Of a stretch of 64,000 nucleotides of DNA, positions 34,792-42,567 are shown piece after piece. This DNA comes from Catellatospora sichuanensis (GTDB lineage: Bacteria; Actinomycetota; Actinomycetes; Mycobacteriales; Micromonosporaceae): the NCBI RefSeq assembly GCF_007483665.1, contig NZ_VIQO01000027.1, positions 62,001 to 126,000 of the forward strand. Direction: 5' to 3'. Under the pieces are notes generated by a model. It saw only the letters and a list, made by a program, of their open reading frames with translations, was not told the DNA's origin and ran no database searches. Numbering within the stretch: position 1 is the stretch's first letter; every line of letters begins with the position of its first letter. A program made the translations under genes and the position numbers.

Positions 34792-35448
34792 CTACTCGCT
34801 GCGCAGCCGGTAGCCGACGCCGCGCACCGACTCGATGAGCCGCGGGTCGCCGAGCTTGCCGCGCAGGGAGCCGACGTGCACCTCGACGGTGTGCCGGGCG
34901 ACCCAGGTGGTCTGCCAGGCGTCGAGCAGGATGCGGTCGCGGGTGATGACCAGGCCGGGGTGGCGGGCCAGCGACAGCAGGATGTCGAACTCCTTGCGGG
35001 TCAGCGCGACGTCGTTGCCGTCGACGCTGACGGCGCGGGCGGGCACGTCGATGCGCACCCGCCCGGCCACGATCACCATCAGCTCGGGGGAGGCGTACGC
35101 GGCCCGGCGCAGCACCGCCTCGATGCGGGCCTGCAGCTCGACCATGGAGAACGGCTTGACCACGTAGTCGTCCGCGCCGACGCGCAGCCCGACCACCCGG
35201 TCGCGCTCCTCGCCGCGGGCGGTGACCGCGATGATGCCCAGCTGGGGGCTGCGGGCGCGCAGCGTGCGGCACACGTCGAGGCCGTCGCCGTCGGGCAGGG
35301 ACAGGTCGAGCAACACCAGATCGCAGGGGGCTGCCGACAGGGCCGCGGCGGCGGTGGCGGCGTGCTCGACGTCATAGCCGCGGCGGGTCAGCGCGGCGCT
35401 CATCGCCGTGGCGACCCGCAGGTCGTCCTCGACCAGCAGGATCCGCAT
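34792..35448 (-). CDS. OmpR-family response regulator
   Basis: This 218-residue regulator has a receiver domain (MRILLVEDDLRVATAMSAAL, with phospho-Asp in CDLVLLDLSLPDGDG and Lys in DDYVVKPFSM) and a C-terminal winged helix (about 125-218, with VALTRKEFDILLSLARHPGL and the recognition part VARHTVEVHVGSLRGKLG). Start ATG 35448 (MRILLV) with GGGAGG upstream. It precedes the kinase gene with a 2-bp gap. Kinase-regulator-TAXI genes of this sort resemble tricarboxylate-type sensing systems. Confidence 0.92.
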   Translation of the reverse strand: MRILLVEDDLRVATAMSAALTRRGYDVEHAATAAAALSAAPCDLVLLDLSLPDGDGLDVCRTLRARSPQLGIIAVTARGEERDRVVGLRVGADDYVVKPFSMVELQARIEAVLRRAAYASPELMVIVAGRVRIDVPARAVSVDGNDVALTRKEFDILLSLARHPGLVITRDRILLDAWQTTWVARHTVEVHVGSLRGKLGDPRLIESVRGVGYRLRSE

Positions 35449-35904
35449 ACCTGACCTCCCTCCGCGTCCATGTGGCCTTCGATGATGCGTTACGGGCGCA
35501 CCCATGCGCCAACGGGGCCGGGGTCCATCGACGGACGCCTTGACTTGGCTCGGCGCCGGTGGTTGACTCGAATCGTATTTAAGAAAGTTTCCTAACGATT
35601 GATCCGCCAGTCTCCGCCGGTGCCACGGCGGGGGCGCGCGGAGTGCAGACGTGCGCCCGTCCGGCCGGGGGAGAAGGCCTGCGGGCGTGCCAGGCCGTCG
35701 TCGCTGCCCGTCGGTGGGGCGCGGCGGGGGCCGTCCCCCGGGTCGTCACGCGCCGTGCCGCCGTGACGACGCCGGGCGTGCCGGGCACCTGGGCGGCAGC
35801 ATGGTGTGTCATGCGCCCGGGTGCCCGGCCCGCCGGTGGGTCGGCCGGCGTGGGTGTCGGGCGGCGCCCGAGCGAGTTCGCCCCCGGCGGCGTACGGTTT
35901 GCCG
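35449..35904. other. Intergenic region with a near-palindromic AT-rich site
   Basis: About 455 bases lie between the response regulator and the Gfo/Idh gene. No gene is recognisable. The site at 35579-35595 is the one AT-rich island; the rest is GC-rich. Confidence 0.5.
35579..35595. promoter_or_regulatory. TTAGGAAACTTTCTTAA operator-like palindrome
   Basis: On the minus strand this reads TTAGGAAACTTTCTTAA, an 8-1-8 near-palindrome with one mismatch, about 130 bp before the response regulator start. A half-like version precedes the chitinase gene (16328-16342). The repressor is unknown. Confidence 0.5.
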
Positions 35905-36984
35905 GTGACAGACAACCCGATCAGGTACGCGGTCGTCGGGCGCGGCTGGCGTGCGCAGTTCTTCTTCAAGCTCGCCGAGCTGATGCCCGAGCGGTTCACC
36001 GTCACCGGTGTGATGACCCGCTCCGTCGAGGCCGCCGCCGAGGTGGCCGGGCTTTGGCGGCTGCCCGTCACCCAGGACCTCGACGAGCTGCTGCGCACGG
36101 GCGACCCGGATTACGTCATCACCTCGGTGCCGTGGGGTGTGAACCCGGGCCTGGTCGAGGCGCTGGTGGAACGCGGTCTGCCGGTGCTGTCGGAGACCCC
36201 GCCCGCCCCGGACGCGGAAGGGCTGCGCCGACTCTGGTCGCAGGTCGGCAAGGCCGAGAAGGTCCAGGTAGCCGAGCAGTACCTGCTGCTGCCCGACCAC
36301 GCGGCGCGGCTGGCGGTGCTGCGCTCCGGCGCCATCGGCGAGCGCACCTCGGCGCAGGTGTCGTCGACGCACGGCTACCACGCGGTGTCGATGCTGCGGG
36401 GCATGCTGGACGTCGGCATGGGCCCGGCCAGCGTGCACGCCCGCACCTTCACCGCACCGCTGGCCGACCCCATGAGCCCGGCCGGGTGGCGCGACGACGC
36501 GACCCCGAAGCCCGCCGTCAACACCCTGGCCACCATCGACTTCGGCGGGAAGAGCGGGCTGTACGACTTCACCGACAACCAGTGGTGGAACCAGCTGCGC
36601 ACCCGGCGCATCGTGGTCCGGGGCAGCCTCGGCGAGCTGGTCGACGACCGGGTGGTGCGGCTGCAGGGGACCCGGACGCTCGTCGAGTCGGAGCTGCGCC
36701 GCAGGCAGACCGGCCGAGACCTCAATCTCGAGGGCTTCGACCTGGACCACGTCAGCTTCGACGGCTCCGTGGTCTACACCAACCCCTATGCGGGCGTGCG
36801 GCTGTCCGATGAGGAGATCGCCATCGCGACCATCCTGGAGTCGACCGGCCGGTGGGCGCGCGGCGCGGCCGAAGCGCCCTACCCGCTGGCGCAGGCCTGT
36901 CAGGACCACCTGATCAGCCTCGCCATCGACGAGTCCGCCCGCACCGGCCACACCGTCGACGTCGGCGCCGAACCCTGGCAGTGA
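35905..36984 (+). CDS. Gfo/Idh/MocA-family oxidoreductase
   Basis: This 359-residue protein has a Rossmann N-terminus (IRYAVVGRGWRAQFFFKLAE, about 6-25) and the C-terminal alpha/beta dimer domain of the family. The family's EKP motif, in which the Lys is catalytic, is ETP here (VLSETPPAPDAEGL), so activity may be altered. The substrate is probably a sugar or polyol derivative. The start is the GTG at 35905; the open frame upstream is GC-rich noise. A family 2 repeat follows at 37004. Confidence 0.8.
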   Translation: MTDNPIRYAVVGRGWRAQFFFKLAELMPERFTVTGVMTRSVEAAAEVAGLWRLPVTQDLDELLRTGDPDYVITSVPWGVNPGLVEALVERGLPVLSETPPAPDAEGLRRLWSQVGKAEKVQVAEQYLLLPDHAARLAVLRSGAIGERTSAQVSSTHGYHAVSMLRGMLDVGMGPASVHARTFTAPLADPMSPAGWRDDATPKPAVNTLATIDFGGKSGLYDFTDNQWWNQLRTRRIVVRGSLGELVDDRVVRLQGTRTLVESELRRRQTGRDLNLEGFDLDHVSFDGSVVYTNPYAGVRLSDEEIAIATILESTGRWARGAAEAPYPLAQACQDHLISLAIDESARTGHTVDVGAEPWQ

Positions 36985-37003
36985 CCAGGCTGCGTCGGGT
37001 GCC

Positions 37004-37066
37004 TGCAGTTTCACGGAAACTGCAGGCATCCGGGGCGGCGAACGTGCGCTTTCCCTGAAACTGCAG
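37004..37066. repeat. Double-palindrome intergenic repeat, family 2, copy 2
   Basis: This 63-base element has the same length and end palindromes as the copy at 19736-19798. The left half CTGCAGTTTC-ACG-GAAACTGCAG is a perfect palindrome. It lies in the convergent gap between the Gfo/Idh gene and the SDR gene, 20 bp after the stop. Confidence 0.75.
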
Positions 37067-37102
37067 ACCCCGGCGGGTCTACGGGCCGGGCGGGTCGGCG
37101 AG

Positions 37103-37873
37103 TCAGGCGGGGAGCTTCTCGCCGGTGAGCTGGGCGCAGGCGGCGAGCAGGCGGTCCTGGGCGGCGATGTCGTAGGCGGCCGCGTTGGGGCGCAGGTCCT
37201 GCCGGCGCTTGAGGTAGTGGCCGCTGAAACCGACTTCGGCGGGGTCCGCGGTGGCCAGCCACACCTGCGTCTCGGCGCCGTCGGCGAGCTCGTCGGTGGC
37301 GTTCGGGCCGCCCATCCGGGTCTTGATCCAGCCCGGGTCGACGGCGTTGCTCAGCACCGCCGGGAACAGCCGCGCCACCGCGAACGCCAGCAGCACGTCG
37401 TGCAGTTTGGAGTCGCTGTAGGCCTGCATCCCGCTCCATGCCTTGTGCTCGAACTGCAGGTCGTCGAAGTCGGCGCGGCCGCTCGCCTCCAGCCCGGAGG
37501 TCAGGTACACCAGCCGCTGCGGCAGTGGCATCAGCGCCGTCAGCAGGTACGGCGCCAGCACGTTGACCGCGAAGATGCGCTCGATCCCGTCCTCGGTGAC
37601 CTCCCGACGGGCCGCGCTGCCCACCCCCACGTTGTGGATCACCGCGTCGTACGGCCCGTGCTCGTTGGCCGCCGCGGCGACCGACCGGGTCTGCGCCAGT
37701 GACGACACGTCGCCGACGAGCACCGCGGCCGCGTCCGGCACCGCGTCGCGGGTCTGCGCGGCACGCTGCTCGTTGCGGGCGTGCAGGACCACTCGATGTC
37801 CGAGCGCCAGCAGTTCGCGCGCCGTCTGCAGGCCGATGCCGTCCGCCGAACCGGTGACGAGGACGCTGCTCAT
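37103..37873 (-). CDS. Short-chain dehydrogenase/reductase (retinol dehydrogenase-like)
   Basis: This 256-residue SDR has the cofactor motif VLVTGSADGIGLQTARELLA (about 4-23), NVGVGS where most have NNAG, an YLTSGLE catalytic Ser segment and YSDSKLHDVL as the Tyr-x-x-x-Lys pair. The proportions resemble actinobacterial short-chain oxidoreductases similar to retinol dehydrogenases. Substrate unknown. Start ATG 37873 (MSSVLVTG). The nearest neighbour on the right starts divergently at 38116 and is also a redox enzyme. Confidence 0.87.
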   Translation of the reverse strand: MSSVLVTGSADGIGLQTARELLALGHRVVLHARNEQRAAQTRDAVPDAAAVLVGDVSSLAQTRSVAAAANEHGPYDAVIHNVGVGSAARREVTEDGIERIFAVNVLAPYLLTALMPLPQRLVYLTSGLEASGRADFDDLQFEHKAWSGMQAYSDSKLHDVLLAFAVARLFPAVLSNAVDPGWIKTRMGGPNATDELADGAETQVWLATADPAEVGFSGHYLKRRQDLRPNAAAYDIAAQDRLLAACAQLTGEKLPA

Positions 37874-38115
37874 GTCGGACACCTCTCGATTGGATCTCCC
37901 CACCAACCCTACGCCGGACGGCCCCGGGCGGCGAATCGCACCCCTTGCGCCGGAGGTCGAGATCGTGTCTGTCCGGATCGGATAGGAGTGGTAACGAACG
38001 TAATTCGCATTGGTCCGCGGAAGTCACCCGAATGATTGCCAACTTCCGACACATCGGCAACGTTTCCGCTGGCCGTCGCTACATTGGCCTTCACTTCCAC
38101 CGATGAAGGAACGCC

Positions 38116-38769
38116 ATGCGCATTCTGCACATCATTGCCACACCGCGTGGTTCCGAATCACATTCACTTCGTGTTTCCGAAGCATTTCTCAACGGCGTGA
38201 GCGAGCAGTCCGACGACGTCACCGTCGACGTCGTCGACCTGTACCGCCACGACCTGCCGTCGATGGCCGGTGACAACATCGAGGCGAAGTACACGCTGAT
38301 GGTGGGCCGCCCGATCGACCGCGGCCACGAGGAGTCGTGGCGGCAGGTTGAGTCCCTGATCGAGCACTTCGTCTCCGCCGACGCGTATCTGATCACCGCA
38401 CCGATGTGGAACTTCGGGGTGCCGTACGCGCTGAAGTACTACATCGACTGCGTCGTACAGCCCGGATACCTGTTCCGTTACGACGAGACAGGCCAGGTCG
38501 TGCCGATGGTCAACGGGAAGCGCATGGTCTGCGTGACCTCCCGCGGCGCCGACTACTCCGCGGGCAGCCACCTGCACCCGTACGACTTCCAGGAGCCGTA
38601 CCTGCGGGCGATCTTCGGCTTCGTCGGCATCACGGACCTGCAGTTCATCCACGCCCAGCCGATGGACATCACCCCGCACCAGCGCGAGGCCGCCCTGACC
38701 GGGGCCGTCGCGCAGGCCCGCGAGCTGGGCAAGGGCTTCCTGTCACCCGCCGTCGGCGCGGCGGCCTGA
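38116..38769 (+). CDS. azoR: FMN-dependent NAD(P)H azoreductase/quinone reductase
   Basis: This 217-residue flavodoxin-fold protein has the AzoR motifs: RILHIIATPRGSESHSLRVS at the start (FMN phosphate loop), YLITAPMWNFGVPYALKYYI (flavin-binding) and VVPMVNGKRMVCVTSRGADY. It reduces azo compounds or quinones with NAD(P)H in a two-electron step, commonly for protection against electrophiles. Start ATG 38116. It is divergent from the SDR gene at 37103-37873. Confidence 0.88.
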   Translation: MRILHIIATPRGSESHSLRVSEAFLNGVSEQSDDVTVDVVDLYRHDLPSMAGDNIEAKYTLMVGRPIDRGHEESWRQVESLIEHFVSADAYLITAPMWNFGVPYALKYYIDCVVQPGYLFRYDETGQVVPMVNGKRMVCVTSRGADYSAGSHLHPYDFQEPYLRAIFGFVGITDLQFIHAQPMDITPHQREAALTGAVAQARELGKGFLSPAVGAAA

Positions 38770-38791
38770 GTCGCGGCCTGCCCTGACCTGC

Positions 38792-38830
38792 CGTCCCGGG
38801 GACCCGCGCTCGCGGCGGGTCCCCGGGACG
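38792..38830. terminator. 16-bp stem convergent terminator
   Basis: Bases 38792-38807 and 38815-38830 are perfect reverse complements with a 7-nt loop. It lies between the convergent ends of azoR (38769) and the DUF1906 gene (38836) and probably serves both. Confidence 0.75.
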
Positions 38831-38835
38831 TCGTG

Positions 38836-40572
38836 CTAGACGCGGGTGAACCGCACCGCGTCGGCGATGACGTAGCCGGTGCCGGTGGTCCACCGGCTGA
38901 CGCCGACCTTGTCTCCGTCACCGGCGGCGAGGGTGAAGATGCCCAGTGAGACCCACTGGCCGCCGTTGACGCGCTGGTTCACGGTCACCGTCTGGTTGCC
39001 GCCGCTGGCGGCCACGATGAACGGGGTCGCTTCGTTGTAGCCCGCGTTGGCCGGATACCAGATCGCCACCTCGTACGCCGCGGTTTCCGGGATGTTCACC
39101 CGATACCAGGCCGGGTCGCTGGCCGCGACCGGGTCGGCGAAGCGGTAGTCGGTGCCGTAGCGCTGGCTGGAGAATGCCGAGGCGCCCCAGTTCGCGCTGG
39201 CCGTGAACCCGCCGGCGGTCGTGTTGTCCACGATGGCGCTCCACGACGTCGGCGGCGGGGGGTCTGTGACGCTCGTCGACACGTCGAGGTAGTTGCGGTC
39301 GATGTTGATCTGCACCCCGCCCCACGTCTCCAATACGTCCCCGGAGTACTGGTGCAGCCGCCGGTGGTTGGTGTAGTAGGACGCGTCGCAGTACGGGCCG
39401 GCGTCGGTGTTGGCCACGCCGTTCCACCACGCGATCCAGAGGTGGTCCAGGCGGGTGTAGCGGGAGTCGTGGTAGGCGCTGCAGACGTCTGTCACGCCGG
39501 ACGACCCGCTGGAGTACATGCCGGACAGGTAGCCGCGCACGTGCAGCTGCTCCGTCCATCCGGACAGGAACGACAGCACGGCGGCCTTGCAGGAGGCGTT
39601 GGACGGATACTGCTCGATGTCGTTGTAGATCGCGCTACCGGCGGGGATGCCCAGCGCCTGCGCGGCGCTCACCGCGCTGTTCGCCGCGGTGACACCCTGG
39701 GATCGCGCGGTGGTCGCGTCGGCGGACATCTTCGGCAGGCGGGTGCCGCACGGGGCCTGGCGGCCCAGCTCGATCGGGATCAGCCGCCAGCCGTTCGCGG
39801 TCTGGTTGGTCACCCAGTTCGCGGTCAGGTTCGGCTGCGAGCAGGACCGGCTCGCGCCGCTGATGTAGATGCCGACGGCCCGGTACGGCGAGCTGTTGCG
39901 CCACGTGTTCATGGTCGACTGGGACGGGGCGGCGCAGGTGTCGAAGCCCTTGCCGGTGTACGTGCCCGGCTGCGGCCCGGCCGCCGCCAGCGGCGCCGCG
40001 GCGGTGGCGGCCCTGGTCGTCGCCGGGGCGGCGAGCAGGCCGTCGGCCGACGGTTTGGCGTCGCGGCCCAGGCTCGCGGAGGCGAGGATCTGCCGGACGA
40101 GGGCTTCGGTGTCGGGCGTATGCGCCGCGGTGACCAGCACTCCCGCGCCGCGCACGGCGACCTGGATCGCGTCGTCGCGCGACACGGCGTCCGCCGCGAC
40201 AGCCGCGCCCGCGGCCGTGACGGCGGTCTGCGGTGCGAGGCGGCCCGCCGAGACGGCGTCGAGCGGCTCGATGATGAGCGCCGCGGTGCGACCGACCAGC
40301 TCGGCGGGGCAGAGCGACTGGTCGCCGGGGTGTCCCAGGTAGACCGTAGGCCGGTCGAACCGGACACACGCCCGCGGCTCGGCGCTCAGGTCCACCACCT
40401 GCCATGAGGCGGGCACGACCACGCGATACCCCTGGTAGCCGACGATCCGGCTGCCCGCCGTGGCCGCGTCCGCGGGCTTGGCCCATGTCGGCGCGGTCAC
40501 CAGGGACGAACCGGCGACCGCGACGGATATCGCGGCCGCCAGGACGGCTGCACCTGCTAGGACCCTTCTCAA
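38836..40572 (-). CDS. Secreted DUF1906 glycoside hydrolase-like protein with golvesin-like C-domain
   Basis: This 578-residue protein has a signal peptide (about 1-37, LAGAAVLAAAISVAVAGSSL), an N-terminal region (about 40-190), an Ala/Pro-rich linker, a DUF1906 (Rv2525c-like glycoside hydrolase-like) domain at about 205-425, starting GKGFDTCAAPSQSTMNTW, with a YNDIEQYPS acidic segment and WIAWWNG, and a C-terminal golvesin/Xly-like domain (about 440-578, with GTDYRFADP and DPAWYRVNIPETAAYEVAIW). It is probably secreted and may act on, or bind, cell-wall glycans. Start ATG 40572. Confidence 0.85.
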   Translation of the reverse strand: MRRVLAGAAVLAAAISVAVAGSSLVTAPTWAKPADAATAGSRIVGYQGYRVVVPASWQVVDLSAEPRACVRFDRPTVYLGHPGDQSLCPAELVGRTAALIIEPLDAVSAGRLAPQTAVTAAGAAVAADAVSRDDAIQVAVRGAGVLVTAAHTPDTEALVRQILASASLGRDAKPSADGLLAAPATTRAATAAAPLAAAGPQPGTYTGKGFDTCAAPSQSTMNTWRNSSPYRAVGIYISGASRSCSQPNLTANWVTNQTANGWRLIPIELGRQAPCGTRLPKMSADATTARSQGVTAANSAVSAAQALGIPAGSAIYNDIEQYPSNASCKAAVLSFLSGWTEQLHVRGYLSGMYSSGSSGVTDVCSAYHDSRYTRLDHLWIAWWNGVANTDAGPYCDASYYTNHRRLHQYSGDVLETWGGVQINIDRNYLDVSTSVTDPPPPTSWSAIVDNTTAGGFTASANWGASAFSSQRYGTDYRFADPVAASDPAWYRVNIPETAAYEVAIWYPANAGYNEATPFIVAASGGNQTVTVNQRVNGGQWVSLGIFTLAAGDGDKVGVSRWTTGTGYVIADAVRFTRV

Positions 40573-40694
40573 ACCAGCCTCCGGGGTGTGAAGGAAATCT
40601 CAACATGGACATCGATGTGTGGAGAATTCCTACCACGTATTCATGACCGCCGCTAGGGCGAGCGCGCGGGCGGAGTGTGCCGAAGTGGCGGGGT

Positions 40695-40751
40695 TTGACA
40701 TGCAGCCGTTCGGCTGCCTAATCTGCTGACATGCAGCCGAACGACTGCATG
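40695..40751 (+). promoter_or_regulatory. Promoter with overlapping ArsR-type operator
   Basis: TTGACA (40695-40700) and TAATCT (40719-40724) are spaced by 18 bases, a strong sigma-70-like promoter. Two copies of CATGCAGCCG (40699 and 40730) form palindromes, the second CATGCAG-n8-CTGCATG (40730-40751). The first lies between the -35 and -10 boxes. The ArsR-type protein encoded at 40763 probably binds here and represses itself. Confidence 0.75.
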
Positions 40752-40762
40752 TAGGGACGGCG

Positions 40763-41548
40763 ATGGACGACGTTTTCAAGGCGCTGGCGGACCCGAGCCG
40801 CCGCGCCCTGCTGGACAGCCTCAACGGCCGCAACGGGCAGACCTTGCGCGAGCTGTGCGCGGGGCTGGACATGGCCCGGCAGTCGGTGAGCAAACACCTC
40901 GCGGTGCTGGAGGAGGCCAACCTGGTCACCACCGTGTGGCGGGGCAGGGAGAAGCTGCACCACCTCAACGCCGAGCCGATCAACGCCATCGCCGACCGCT
41001 GGATCGACCGCTACCACCGCGGGCGGGTGCACGTCCTCGCGGACCTCAAGACGGCATTGGAGCAGCAGCACATGGACGAGTTCGTCTACACGACCTACAT
41101 CCGGACCACCCCGCAGCAGCTGTGGCAGGCGCTGACCGACCCGGCGTTCACCAGCCGGTACTGGCAGGTCACCTTCGACACCGACTGGCAGGTCGGCTCA
41201 GGCATGACCTGGCAGCGCCTCGGCGTGGTGATGGCCGACCCGGCGCAGGTGGTGCTGGAGGCGGAGCCCTACCGGCGGCTGGCCTACACCTGGCACACCT
41301 TCACGCCCGAGTTCGCCAAGTCCGTCGACCTGGGCGAGGAACTGCGACAGCAGCTCGCGGCCGAGCAGCGCTCGAAGGTGACCTTCGAGCTGGAGCAGGA
41401 CGGGGACCTGGTCAAGCTCACCGTCGTGCACGACGGGTTCGCGCCCGGCAGCGCGCTGCCCGGCATGGTGAGCCAGGGCTGGCCGCACCTGCTGTCGGAC
41501 CTGAAGACCCTGCTGGAGACCGGCCGCACCATGGCCGAGGCGGCCTAG
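40763..41548 (+). CDS. ArsR-SRPBCC (AHSA1) fusion regulator
   Basis: This 261-residue protein joins an N-terminal ArsR winged helix (about 1-100, MDDVFKALADPSRRALLDSL, then LDMARQSVSKHLAVLEEANL) to a C-terminal SRPBCC/AHSA1 ligand-binding domain (about 107-255, with VYTTYIRTTPQQLWQALTDP and RYWQ). It likely binds DNA and a small hydrophobic ligand, joining sensing and regulation. The gene has a strong promoter overlapping an operator. Its stop shares CTAG with the convergent hydrolase gene stop (41545-41548). Confidence 0.88.
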   Translation: MDDVFKALADPSRRALLDSLNGRNGQTLRELCAGLDMARQSVSKHLAVLEEANLVTTVWRGREKLHHLNAEPINAIADRWIDRYHRGRVHVLADLKTALEQQHMDEFVYTTYIRTTPQQLWQALTDPAFTSRYWQVTFDTDWQVGSGMTWQRLGVVMADPAQVVLEAEPYRRLAYTWHTFTPEFAKSVDLGEELRQQLAAEQRSKVTFELEQDGDLVKLTVVHDGFAPGSALPGMVSQGWPHLLSDLKTLLETGRTMAEAA

Positions 41549-42468
41549 GCGGGCGCCAGGTGCTTGTCGAAGAACGCGTCGAGGCGCTCCACGGCCGGGG
41601 TCACGTATTCGGGCTTGTCGTAGAGGTCGATGTGCGTCGCCCCGTCGATCAGATACAGCTCCTTGGGCTCCTTGGCCTGGGCGTACGCCTGCTCGCTGAA
41701 GTACTTCGTGTCCGCCCTGGTGCCGGCGATCATCAGCAGTGGCCGGGGCGAGATGAGGTCGACGTGGTCGTAGGAGCCGTACGCCATGATCCGGTCGAGG
41801 CCGGCCACGACGTACCAGTTCTTCGCGTTCGGGTGCTGGGCGCGGGGCGTGCGGTAGTAGTCGGTGCCCTCGGCGTACAGCGTCGGGGTGTCCTCGGTGA
41901 CCTCGGCCGGAGTGTCCGGCACGATGTGCTCCAGCCGGGCCGGCTTGCCGTGCGCCTGGTCGGTGCGGTCCTGCGCGGCAGCCTCCAGCAGCCCGTCGCG
42001 CAGTTCCGCGTCGCCGTTGCCGCCCAGCCCGTCGCGGAACAGCGAGCCCATGTCGGCCGCGCTGACCGTGGCGACCGCCTTGATGCGATGGTCGGTGGCC
42101 GCCGTGAAGGGCACGTAGCCACCGGACGCGCAGATGCCGAGCGCGCCGATACGTGCCGGGTCGACCTCGTCCACGGTGGTCAGGTAGCTGACGGCGCTGC
42201 GGATGTCCTCGGCGCGCGCGAACGGGTCCTCCAGGAAACGCGGCTCGCCCGCGCTCTCACCCTGGTACGAGGCATCGAAGGCGAGCGTGACGTTGCCCTT
42301 CATGCACAGCTTCTGCGCGTACAGGCCCGCGGTCTGCTCCTTGACCCCGCCGAACGGGTGGCTGACCACGATCGCCGGCAACTTCTGCCCGGCCTGGTAG
42401 TCGTCGGGCACGTAGAGGTCGCCCTTGACGTCGAGGCCGTTGCTCTTGAACGTGACGCTCTTCTTCAC
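41545..42468 (-). CDS. Alpha/beta hydrolase (dienelactone hydrolase-like)
   Basis: This 307-residue protein has the core SHPFGGVKEQTAGLYAQKL, a nucleophile elbow GICASGGYVPF (Ser), a late PRPLLMIAGTRADTKYFSEQ with the acid, and the His in DGATHIDLYDK. The sequence fits the hydrolase group with a dienelactone hydrolase-like fold and a small cap. It may be a detoxifying enzyme controlled by the convergent ArsR-SRPBCC protein, an inference from position. Start GTG 42468 with AGGAGAGGG upstream. Confidence 0.85.
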   Translation of the reverse strand: MKKSVTFKSNGLDVKGDLYVPDDYQAGQKLPAIVVSHPFGGVKEQTAGLYAQKLCMKGNVTLAFDASYQGESAGEPRFLEDPFARAEDIRSAVSYLTTVDEVDPARIGALGICASGGYVPFTAATDHRIKAVATVSAADMGSLFRDGLGGNGDAELRDGLLEAAAQDRTDQAHGKPARLEHIVPDTPAEVTEDTPTLYAEGTDYYRTPRAQHPNAKNWYVVAGLDRIMAYGSYDHVDLISPRPLLMIAGTRADTKYFSEQAYAQAKEPKELYLIDGATHIDLYDKPEYVTPAVERLDAFFDKHLAPA

Positions 42469-42567
42469 GCGCCCTCTCCTCACCTGACGAGGGGGTGAAC
42501 GTCCCGATTTTACCGAGTTCCCAGGCCGCCGAAGAGCGGACAGCAAGGCTCGTGCGCATAGGCTACC

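Noticed and set aside
34790-35272. N-terminal extension of the histidine kinase frame to 35272
   Set aside because: The extension runs through the response regulator gene in another frame; the kinase begins at GTG 34789.
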